Source: Brachyhypopomus gauderio
Taxonomy: Eukaryota > Chordata > Actinopteri > Gymnotiformes > Hypopomidae
DNA length: 64,000 nucleotides
NCBI RefSeq assembly: GCF_052324685.1
Contig: NC_135211.1
Coordinates: forward strand, 9,164,914-9,228,913
Reading direction: 5' to 3'
Shown: one piece after another, positions 12,130 to 20,193 of the stretch
How positions within the stretch are numbered: position 1 is the stretch's first letter
How the letters are laid out: each line of letters opens with the position of its first letter
The notes under the pieces: generated by a model
Told to the model about the DNA's origin: nothing
Database searches by the model: none
Seen by the model: the letters and a program-made list of their open reading frames with translations, nothing else
Translations under genes and position numbers: made by a program

Positions 12130-12699
12130 ATACTCCTATTGGCAAGCCTGCATTATATTTTGCTTTCGACAGGACAGCAATTACACTGATTATTTTACTC
12201 AGTTTAAAGGTAAATAATTTCTTGTAAAATTAGATTTTAGGATTGTGGTGTAGTTTAATTTATATGATATATGATGTACCTGCAAAATCTAACCCTGATA
12301 TATGTGATAACTGTAAGCAGTTTTCTTTGTAATTTTGTTAAGTACTTGGCAAGTTATGCCATTTTAATCTTTTTCGATAGTGATTTGTAAGAGATTTGTC
12401 TTTGTCTTTGTGATTTGTCTTTAATTTCTTTATATACAGTTGTTTTCCAGAAAAGGTTAGGAGGTTAACAAAATAACTTTCTTGGTCATTTGGTTTGGCA
12501 ATATATTTAATATGAAAATTTGAGATGTTGCTATGAAAAATATACTGTTTAGGTGTAAGAAAATGATTTTATTAACATTGTGATTAGCTAAAATGAACAT
12601 GTGACACTATTACTTCTGAGTAGCTACACTTTAAGAAGATATATCAATACATGTATTTTTATATTTAATCTTTGGAGCCTGATTAAGAAGACATAACTG
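12130..12699 (+). promoter_or_regulatory. Candidate promoter and non-coding first exon of the JCAD-like gene
   Basis: A CCAAT-type box in inverted orientation (cctattggc near 12136) is followed by cattatattttgc near 12150 and then by a good splice donor, ttaaag/gtaaat, at 12208/12209. That would make a short non-coding first exon spliced to the exon that starts the coding sequence at 12700. It rests on motif order only. Confidence 0.3.
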
Positions 12700-15623
12700 A
12701 TGAAATACTGTGATGGAAGAGAGAGATATGGCTCACCATACGCTAACTACAAAACTGTTCCTGCAAAGAACTCATCTTCTAACATGTATGTATAGCTGTT
12801 ACTGTATTAAGAAATATAGATATACTGCCTTACATGAACCTGACATGTAGGCCCTCTTGATACTGTTAGAAACATTTGTGAGAAAAAACTTTGTGAACTT
12901 TGGAATTATATGATTGGATCTGTGATCTGATCTTTATCTAAGTCAAAATCATACACCATATTAGTCTTGTTTAATAAACACAAAACACATGTACATTACC
13001 GTATCTTGATTGAACAAATAATTTAAGGTATTTTTGGAAAAAGTATGTGAACCAATTCAGGTCTGGGTAGCACTGATCATAGTATATACACTGAGCGACC
13101 ACTAGACTTATTCTAGAGCTGCCATATATAGTAGAATCACTGTACCAGAATTGTGTGTTGTGCCAAATTTTGTCATGAGTGACCTGGTTTTAACAAAGTC
13201 CAAAATCCTTTTAACAACCAACTGGATGTCACACAGAACTACAAAAACATTCAGTGATCAGATGAGATAAAAAATTTTTAAACATGGTATGGAATAATAT
13301 ATTTTTTCCAGATCCTGGGATGTCCATGACTAGATAAAAATAATATCTGGGGACACAATTATTTTGGTATAATGCATTAACTTGTGCAAGAAAAAATACA
13401 ATAACAGAATTTCCCGTTCCTTCCCTTTGTAGATATGTTAACAGGACTCCTTCTACACCATCCCAAATGTCCCGATCTGAGTATGTGAGCTGGATGGGTG
13501 AACCAAACCTTTGGACAAAACCAGGTTTCAGAACCAATAGCGCTATAAGAGATTATGTAGACTGGAGCAGCATGATTTCATCCTCATATTATACAGCAGA
13601 GAATCAACTGTGCCCCAAAGAATGTATTGAATATGCCAATCAACACAGGGGTTTATTACCAATAGAAAGACAGAAAGTCCTAATGGAGAAACATGAAGAA
13701 AGGAGTAAAAAAACATGCCTAATACAGACACATGACTGGGCAAATACGTCGCAAGGTTATCAGGAGATAGGGGCTTGGGCTGATCGTCTTCCCAGGCAGA
13801 AATATCTTGACACAAGAATGCACTGTGCATCCAAGAGAGGACCAGACAGTGAGAGGATTTCACAGCTGACAAGCAAATTAGTGAGTGCAGAGCTTAATCA
13901 ACATCCTCTTGCAAATATATCAGCACCATATAAACATGACAGATTTTATATTGACAACAGAGAGAGGATTCAGCTGGAGATGTGGAAATCACAACACCCT
14001 TACATCTCAATGAAAAAAAGGATTTCAAATCGCAAGGAAAACATGGTCCTACATTCATCTTTCAGCCAACCACCAAGCTATAAACCGCCACCAGCATACA
14101 GTGCTGCAGAAAAATGTCCTGTGAAGGACCATACAGATCAACAACAACTTTTAAGAACACTGACAGAGCCCCTGAGAATTCACCAACCAATAAAAAAAAA
14201 TCAAGATGCTGGTACACTAAAATCACATCAGTTTTCTGAGAAAAGTAAGGTGTCTACACTCACCAAACAGAGTAAACACGAGAAAAGAAGATGTGGAGAA
14301 ACCATTTTTTGCTTAGTCTCTCGAATGGGAGGGCTAACTGGCATGTCCAAATCATCCAGTGAGCTACTTAAATCCAACTTGTTGCCTGTTTTAAAAGTCT
14401 CATCTCTAACAGCAGATGTAGCTAAAGATACCAATATAACTATAAGTTGTAACAGAGAAAAGGAAATTCAAGAAATAGTTGAGCTTGGAGACAAAGTTAA
14501 TTCTGAATGTATACGAAAACAGTCTGAATCCTTAACGCACATCAATGCAAATTATTTTCCCTCAGATAAAATCATAAAAGACATAGGGAGTCTCTGCTTA
14601 ACCCTTCTTAGTAACCACACAGAATACACTTATGGGTCTTATGGGCAAGAGGGTAGTCTTAGTGAGGGAAACTTCTCAGATGAATCACATGGCATGCAGA
14701 ATCTCTACCTAACACTCCATGGGAACAATGAAAATACTAGCAAGTTGTTTGGTCAAGAAGGTACTGCTAATGAGGACAACTTCTTAGGTAAAGCAGATGA
14801 CATACATAATATCTGTCCAATTCATCTGGGGATGTCTGTGGAAAACGCTTGTGGGCTTGGCCAAGAAGGAACTTCCAATGATGGCAACACCTTCAAAATA
14901 GATCATGGAAATCTCCGCTCAGCCCTCCTTGGTAACAGAACGAAAAACTCTAGTGAGGTGTTTGGTCAAGAAAATGCTCGAAACATGGGCCTTCTATTAG
15001 ATGAAGCAGGTGACATACAGAAACTCTGCCCAAACCTATATGTTAATTACACAGAAAACACAAGTATGTCATTTAACCAAGAAAGTAAATCCCAGGAGGG
15101 TAACCCCTCCAAAGAAAAAGATTATGTAAACAATCCGTATCCACCTGTCCTTGGTAAATCAGTGGAAACTGCTAGAGAAGTAATTGGTCAAGAAGGTAAT
15201 CAAGGTAATCAAGTTATTTCAGCTTCAACTCTTTTCCCTCACACAATAAGTAAAAAAGAGTCAGTTTGTATGTCACCTCTTGACTCTCTATCTCACTCTA
15301 TATCTTTCTTGGAATCTCCTCATTTGAGTGAGTCATCTCAGATTAGTGTTTATGGTAAGGTCACTTCTTTGACTTCATCCACATCACCACAGTACATCAA
15401 GGATAGCCAGCATTCCAGATCACTATGGGATGCAGTGAATCGGATTCGCAAACACACTGCTCCTGATTCAGAAAACGAGGAGGAAGAATGTGCTGAATTT
15501 TTGGAAAAAACAGAAAACACAAATACAGAAAAGGATTGGAGTGAAAACACTGTTCTGCAACCACAGGAATCTGTCCAGGAACAGAGGTCAGCTTACTATG
15601 AGAGTAAGCAAAAAAATATATAA
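12700..15623 (+). CDS. JCAD/KIAA1462-like large disordered protein
   Basis: Two coding exons, 12700-12785 and 13433-15623, give 758 residues from MKYCDGRERYGSPYANYK to a TAA stop. The acceptor is strong (ttccctttgtag). Resemblance to JCAD (junctional cadherin-5 associated protein, an endothelial cell-junction protein) rests on the short motif GETIFCLVS near residue 280, the Pro/Tyr-rich FSQPPSYKPPPAYS near 206-219, and a SLWDAVNRIRKH...ENEEEE segment near the C-terminus. There is no enzymatic fold, transmembrane segment or signal peptide. Residues about 384-595 hold six degenerate 34-37-residue repeats. The frame continues after the stop for 78 more codons (see next entry). The family call is tentative; it could be an uncharacterised fish paralogue. 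Confidence 0.55.
14592..15224 (+). repeat. Six coding tandem repeats of 34-37 residues
   Basis: Within the JCAD-like gene successive units start LCLTLLSN, LYLTLHGNN, ICPIHLGM, LRSALLGN, LCPNLYVN and PYPPVLGK. Most continue with ENTS-like sequence and then G/N-QE-(G/S/N), and an acidic segment ending DIHN/DIQK/YVNN. They are diverged in DNA, so the expansion is not recent. Confidence 0.75.
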
Positions 15624-15860
15624 GATGACATTTCTGCAGAAAGTATCACGTTAGAAGAAGATGGAGATAAGGCAATGATGGCAGCATTGCTACAGGAGGA
15701 GAGAAATGAAAGGGAAGAGACCAGACAAACAGAAGATGACACATTATCAAACAGCAGTTTTGGTAGTAATGACTCAACAGACACTGTAATTGAGGGTGAG
15801 GGCATTGCACAGACTTTGGAAAGTGACAAAGAAGAGGAGGACAATAAGGAACCTAACTAA
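15624..15860 (+). other. In-frame continuation of the JCAD-like gene beyond the TAA stop
   Basis: After TAA (15621-15623) the same frame stays open for 78 codons (DDISAESITLEEDGDKAMMAALLQ... to EEEDNKEPN). It encodes an acidic, Ser/Thr-rich tail of the same character as the preceding sequence, then a second stop at 15858-15860. Either the stop is a nonsense mutation, or it is bypassed. A GT...AG segment at 15604-15639 (36 nt, gtaagc ... tttctgcag) includes the stop and its removal would keep the frame, but it is shorter than ordinary vertebrate introns. Confidence 0.6.
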
Positions 15861-16385
15861 TGTTAACTTAACTTATTCAGAGTAAATGAAAGGTTAAAAG
15901 CACTACAGTGCTGGATTCACCTGGGGTTTTATTGAGAGAAGACGTTTCCCAGGCTTTAAAGGTTTAAAGTGAAGTTAAGAGTGTTTGGTCTGACAGAGTG
16001 TCTACTGAATTGGAAATGGACTCTGGAGATTGCCTTTGGATCAGTAATAAGCCAGAACATTAGAGTCTGAAAAGTCCCAGTAATGTTACACAGTCTTTTG
16101 TGTCTTATGAAACAAGCTAATATACTGCATGTCTTGATATGCATTTGGCCACAAATTGGACAAAATGAGCAAATGAGTAAATAAATATTCATTAAACACT
16201 CTCTTATTATTCAATTATAAGTGTATAATCATTTGTTGTTTACAGTTTATGTAAAAATTAGCTTTAAAAACTCCAGCTATGTACCAGTTGTGGCTTTACC
16301 TACATCTGCTCTGCACACCCACAATCAAACCTGGAAATATTGCAGTGGTGGAAGATTTAATGGATGTGAAGCTTAATAGATGATC
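15861..16385. other. Spacer between the JCAD-like gene and the LTR element
   Basis: Presumed 3' UTR and intergenic DNA without a gene. An aataaat occurs near 16178. The last five bases, tgatc (16381-16385), are the left target-site duplication of the LTR element. Confidence 0.5.
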
Positions 16386-17059
16386 TGTAACGTTGGCAGG
16401 GGACAGGTGTGACGCAAATGCAAGTTTAGGGGTTTTAATAAATACAACAAGAATAAACCAACACCAGACAGCACTCTTAAGGGAAACACTCAAAGAGAAC
16501 AAAATCATAAAAGACCACAACGGAACAGGATACAGCGTAACACAAACAATACTACTTGAAACTCTAGGGAGGGGATACAACAAAACGGTATGCTAAACAA
16601 CAGGGAACATGAATACATGAGGACAAACAACTAACAAACCGTGAACACATGAGCAACGTTAAATACAGGGGCAAGGAGATATAAGAGTAACTGGAACACG
16701 ACAGAATAACAAAACAGAGAACGAATGCATTAACTACGTATACATACTGAGGACGGGGAACATACCAACAAACACACAGGCGAAACATATAAGGAACAAA
16801 ACCAACACAAGAGTAGAGGGAGCTAAATCGGACGAGAACCAGAGAAGGGAAGCAAGACAGAGGAGAGACTAGGAACTCACGCACAAGGAATGACCGACAC
16901 GGGGGTAAAACACTAGGGGGTTTTTATACACTGAAAACAAGACGGTGAAACGAGAGTCAGGTGTGTGAGACTGACGACGAGGGCGTGACAGACAGACGGA
17001 TGGACGAATGGGAGCGGGGCTAGGCGGGACCAGGGAGGAGGGAGGGGCTAGACGTGACA
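16386..17059 (-). repeat. 3' LTR (minus orientation) of the non-autonomous element
   Basis: 674 bp starting tgtaacgttgg and ending gacgtgaca on the plus strand. It contains the same TATA (16921-16928) and self-primer sequence (16888-16898) as the other LTR, shifted by 3129 bp. Confidence 0.95.
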
Positions 17060-19351
17060 TAACCCCCCCTCAAGGCGTGCAACTCCGGGGCACGCCAACC
17101 AGGGAGGGCCGGACAGACGCTGGGGACAGAGACACCATAACAGAGGGAAACGAGTGGGCGAGGCCGGGGCAGGGACAACAGACACGGGGCAGGACGGACA
17201 CAATGGCCCGGACACCGGACGCAGGGGAGGACCAGGACAAGGAACGGGTGGCGACGAGGGAACGGGGCCAGACGAGACAGAACGGGGAGCGGGCACAGGG
17301 GGCGGAGCTAAGGGGCTGGACAAAAACTGGGTCAAGGGAACAGGACTGGACTCTCGGGAAGGCTGGGACACAGAGGCAAACAGACGGAGGACGACGGAGA
17401 CAGGGACGGGAACAAAGTGGGTGACTACCTGGGGAACAGAGACTGGCACAGGGACATGGAGGACACCACCAAGGACGGACACAGGGACAGGCACGCGGAC
17501 GCGGACAGACACGCACACAGGAACGGGGACCAACAGGAAGCCAGGGAGGGGACAGGGCAAAAAAGGGAACACAGGTGAGTGTAAAACAGGGTTAACAGGA
17601 GGGACAGTGTCCGGACAGTTCAGCAAAAAACCAGCTCCAGGCCCACAGGCGGGCAAAGCAGTCACTGCGGGGGCTGGTGTGAATTGAGGAGAGTCCAGGG
17701 GAGCCGAGGAAGGGTCCAGGGGTACCGGCAGGTCTGGCTGAGGAACAGCGGAGACCGGCAAAGGGGCCACAGGGACCGGTCGACAGGCAGCGGGAACAGG
17801 CGGGGCCCGCTGGCGGGGAGCGGGAACAGGCGGGGCCCGCTGGCGGGGAGCGGAAACAGGCGGGGCCTGCTGGCGGGGAGCGGAAACAGGCGGGGCCCGC
17901 TGGCGGGGAGCGGAAACAGGCGGGGCCCGCTGGCGGGGAGCGGAAACAGGCGGGGCCCGCTGGCGGGGAGCGGAAACAGGCGGGGCCCGCTGGCGGGGAG
18001 CGGAAACAGGCGGGGCCCGCTGGCGGGGAGCGGAAACAGGCGGGGCCCGCTGGCGGGGAGCGGAAACAGGCGGGGCCCGCTGGCGGGGAGCGGAAACAGG
18101 CGGGGCCCGCTGGCGGGGAGCGGAAACAGGCGGGGCCCGCTGGCGGGGAGCGGAAACAGGCGGGGCCCGCTGGCGGGGAGCGGAAACAGGCGGGGCCCGC
18201 TGGCGGGGAGCGGAAACAGGCGGGGCCCGCTGGCGGGGAGCGGAAACAGGCGGGGCCCGCTGGCGGGGAGCGGGAGCAGGCGGCGTCGCCGAGCAGACGT
18301 CATCGGCGGGCGTGACCGCCGGAGCGACGTCATCGGGTGGCCCGGTCACCGCACAGACGTCATCAGGGGGCGGAGCCTCCGGGCCGACGTCATCAGGGGG
18401 CGGAGCCTCCGGGCCGACGTCGTCGGCGGGCGTGACCGCCGGGCCGACGTCGTCGGAGGGCGTGTCCACCGGGCCGACGTCGTCGGAGGGCGTGTCCACC
18501 GGGCCGACGTCGTCGGAGGGCGTGTCCACCGGGCCGACGTCGTCGGAGGGCGTGTCCACCGGGCCGACGTCGTCGGAGGGCGTGTCCACCGGGCCGACGT
18601 CGTCGGAGGGCGTGTCCACCGGGCCGACGTCGTCGGAGGCAGGGACGGCCGTGGCGACGTCGTCGGAGGCAGGGACGGCCGTGGCGACGTCGTCGGAGGC
18701 AGGGACGGCCGTGGCGACGTCGTCGGAGGCAGGGACGGCCGTGGCGACGTCGTCGGAGGCAGGGACGGCCGTGGCGACGTCGTCGGAGGCAGGGACGGCC
18801 GTGGCGACGTCGTCGGAGGCAGGGACGGCCGTGGCGACGTCGTCGGAGGCAGGGACGGCCGTGGCAGCGTCGTCGTGAGGTGTGGAGGCCTGGGCGTCGC
18901 TGGTGGTCGTAGAGACCTGGATAGGCGGAGAGAGTTTGGAGGCTGGGGAGGCATTAGTGTGGGGGACAGAAGAGGGGAAATGTACCCTTTGGTCCATACT
19001 TCTCCCCGCATGTCCGATGGGTTCGTCCAGTTGGGCCCTGAGGGGAGGACACCCTCGGTCACAGTCACCCCCAAAAAATCCTTTGGGGAGCACCCCCGTA
19101 GCATGTCTCCTAATCTGATGGGAGGAGGGCTGTACAGCGACACCAGCAAACCTGGTGCGCATGTACTTACAAAACCCTTCCACTGTTAAGGCTTCAGTCA
19201 TGCGCTTGGACAATACTAAGTTCGCCCACTCAAGCGCTTTGGCCTTTAGGAGAGAGCGCATAAATAAAACCAAGACATCCTGTGGTGGCGGAGGGCAAGT
19301 TAACAATCGGATATAGAGTGTGCATTGCATAATATATTTGTCAGCAGGCAT
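17048..19351 (-). CDS. Gag-like protein expanded with 10-residue repeats (767 codons)
   Basis: The frame starts at MPADKYIMQCTLYIRLL, which matches the middle of a Ty3/gypsy gag domain (YIMQCTLYI ... VLFMRSLLKAKALEWAN ... FCKYMRTRFAG). After about 100 residues of gag it becomes Pro/Ala-rich and disordered: eight copies of a DDVATAVPAS unit, six of DDVGPVDTPS, further related units, then sixteen copies of an APPVSAPRQR-type unit and a Pro/Val-rich tail ending at the LTR edge. The true gag start is probably the ATG at 19512 in another frame (next entry). No zinc knuckle or protease is present. Codon use is driven by the GC-rich repeats. Role inferred: particle protein of a non-autonomous element. 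Confidence 0.75.
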   Translation of the reverse strand: MPADKYIMQCTLYIRLLTCPPPPQDVLVLFMRSLLKAKALEWANLVLSKRMTEALTVEGFCKYMRTRFAGVAVQPSSHQIRRHATGVLPKGFFGGDCDRGCPPLRAQLDEPIGHAGRSMDQRVHFPSSVPHTNASPASKLSPPIQVSTTTSDAQASTPHDDAATAVPASDDVATAVPASDDVATAVPASDDVATAVPASDDVATAVPASDDVATAVPASDDVATAVPASDDVATAVPASDDVGPVDTPSDDVGPVDTPSDDVGPVDTPSDDVGPVDTPSDDVGPVDTPSDDVGPVDTPSDDVGPAVTPADDVGPEAPPPDDVGPEAPPPDDVCAVTGPPDDVAPAVTPADDVCSATPPAPAPRQRAPPVSAPRQRAPPVSAPRQRAPPVSAPRQRAPPVSAPRQRAPPVSAPRQRAPPVSAPRQRAPPVSAPRQRAPPVSAPRQRAPPVSAPRQRAPPVSAPRQRAPPVSAPRQRAPPVSAPRQRAPPVSAPRQQAPPVSAPRQRAPPVPAPRQRAPPVPAACRPVPVAPLPVSAVPQPDLPVPLDPSSAPLDSPQFTPAPAVTALPACGPGAGFLLNCPDTVPPVNPVLHSPVFPFLPCPLPGFLLVPVPVCVSVRVRVPVPVSVLGGVLHVPVPVSVPQVVTHFVPVPVSVVLRLFASVSQPSRESSPVPLTQFLSSPLAPPPVPAPRSVSSGPVPSSPPVPCPGPPLRPVSGPLCPSCPVSVVPAPASPTRFPLLWCLCPQRLSGPPWLACPGVARLEGGLCHV
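17060..17073 (-). promoter_or_regulatory. Polypurine tract
   Basis: On the minus strand TTGAGGGGGGGTTA sits directly upstream of the 3' LTR, the place where plus-strand DNA synthesis is primed in LTR elements. It fixes the orientation. Confidence 0.75.
17791..18270. repeat. Tandem array A: sixteen 30-bp units
   Basis: Exactly sixteen 30-bp units, nearly identical, each containing cggaaacaggcggggcccgc. It encodes one APPVSAPRQR-like decapeptide per unit on the minus strand. The first two and one internal unit carry single-base variants. Confidence 0.95.
18301..18870. repeat. Tandem array B/C: nineteen 30-bp units in three types
   Basis: Five diverged units (18301-18450) are followed by six identical units of one type (18451-18630, containing gtgtccaccgggccgacgt) and eight nearly identical units of another (18631-18870, containing cagggacggccgtggcgacgt). 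All are in a strict 30-bp register and share the boundary cgacgt/cgtcgg. Homogeneity within blocks suggests recent expansion. Confidence 0.95.
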
Positions 19352-19512
19352 GGTCTCCCCATCGTATTCCTCAGGGCAGGGGGCCAGCGAAGGTCTTTGA
19401 CCAGTAAGGTCTGCAGGTTATCCAGATTGGATAAGAAATAATCCTTTTCCTCAGGAACCAAGGGACTGCTAGAGGTAAAAGACTCCTGCTGCGTCATACT
19501 ATGGTCGGTCAT
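19300..19512 (-). CDS. Gag N-terminal frame starting inside the primer-binding site
   Basis: ATG at 19512-19510 lies 3 nt inside the 5' LTR edge and opens MTDHSMTQQESFTSSSPLVPEEKDYFLSNLDNLQTLL, a typical acidic gag N-terminus. The frame leaves the gag-like sequence near 19370-19385 at a C-rich run (GGCCCCCTGCCC on the minus strand); the gag continuation is in the frame of the 767-codon ORF. A one-base indel is the simplest explanation. Confidence 0.6.
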   Translation of the reverse strand: MTDHSMTQQESFTSSSPLVPEEKDYFLSNLDNLQTLLVKDLRWPPALRNTMGRPCLLTNILCNAHSISDC

Positions 19513-19514
19513 TC
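19504..19514 (-). promoter_or_regulatory. Self-priming primer-binding site
   Basis: The 11 nt immediately inside the 5' LTR (minus strand GAATGACCGAC) are perfectly complementary to 11 nt inside the LTR (minus strand GTCGGTCATTC, 20027-20017), which lie just where the TATA box predicts the 5' end of the RNA. Matching stops after exactly 11 nt on both sides. This is the arrangement known from Tf1/sushi elements, whose RNA folds back to prime its own reverse transcription. Confidence 0.8.
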
Positions 19515-20188
19515 TGTAACGTTGGCAGGGGACAGGTGTGACGCAAATGCAAGTTTAGGGGTTTTAATAAATACAACAAGAATAAACCAACACCAGACAG
19601 CACTCTTAAGGGAAACACTCAAAGAGAACAAAATCATAAAAGACCACAACGGAACAGGATACAGCGTAACACAAACAATACTACTTGAAACTCTAGGGAG
19701 GGGATACAACAAAACGGTATGCTAAACAACAGGGAACATGAATACATGAGGACAAACAACTAACAAACCGTGAACACATGAGCAACGTTAAATACAGGGG
19801 CAAGGAGATATAAGAGTAACTGGAACACGACAGAATAACAAAACAGAGAACGAATGCATTAACTACGTATACATACTGAGGACGGGGAACATACCAACAA
19901 ACACACAGGCGAAACATATAAGGAACAAAACCAACACAAGAGTAGAGGGAGCTAAATCGGACGAGAACCAGAGAAGGGAAGCAAGACAGAGGAGAGACTA
20001 GGAACTCACGCACAAGGAATGACCGACACGGGGGTAAAACACTAGGGGGTTTTTATACACTGAAAACAAGACGGTGAAACGAGAGTCAGGTGTGTGAGAC
20101 TGACGACGAGGGCGTGACAGACAGACGGATGGACGAATGGGAGCGGGGCTAGGCGGGACCAGGGAGGAGGGAGGGGCTAGACGTGACA
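19515..20188 (-). repeat. 5' LTR (minus orientation) of the non-autonomous element
   Basis: 674 bp, same length and sequence as the left LTR wherever checked. On the minus strand U3 runs 20188-20028 (161 bp), and transcription probably starts at 20027, so R plus U5 are about 513 bp. Confidence 0.95.
20050..20057 (-). promoter_or_regulatory. TATA box of the LTR promoter
   Basis: TATAAAAA on the minus strand begins exactly 30 nt upstream of 20027, the first base of the 11-nt self-primer sequence. That is the expected spacing from TATA box to transcription start. Confidence 0.7.
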
Positions 20189-20193
20189 TGATC

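Larger units (their letters stand above)
16386..20188 (-). mobile_element. Complete non-autonomous LTR retrotransposon, Tf1/sushi-like self-primed
   Basis: The 3803-bp element is bounded by two 674-bp direct repeats (16386-17059 and 19515-20188) with TG...CA ends and a 5-bp target duplication tgatc (16381-16385 and 20189-20193). Orientation is minus: the purine tract TTGAGGGGGGGTTA abuts the left LTR (17060-17073), and gag starts 3 nt inside the right LTR. The internal region encodes only a gag-like product with long 30-bp tandem arrays. No protease, reverse transcriptase, RNase H or integrase is visible, so it must depend on a helper element. LTR copies look identical wherever compared (for example a shared 106-codon shadow frame at constant offset 3129), indicating a recent insertion. 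Confidence 0.93.

Noticed and set aside
17791-18870. CRISPR-like array of 30-bp repeats
   Set aside because: Units are directly abutting with no unique spacers, and lie within a retrotransposon coding frame in a vertebrate genome.
17684-19189. 501-codon plus-strand reading frame, with long minus- and plus-strand companions across the repeats
   Set aside because: The 30-bp units are a multiple of three and lack stops in several frames, so every frame stays open. Only the minus-strand frame begins with recognisable gag sequence and fits the PPT and PBS orientation.
16564-20013. Duplicate 106-codon minus-strand frames at 16564-16884 and 19693-20013
   Set aside because: They are identical because they lie in the two LTRs. 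The sequence has no similarity to known proteins and overlaps the LTR R/U5 region.
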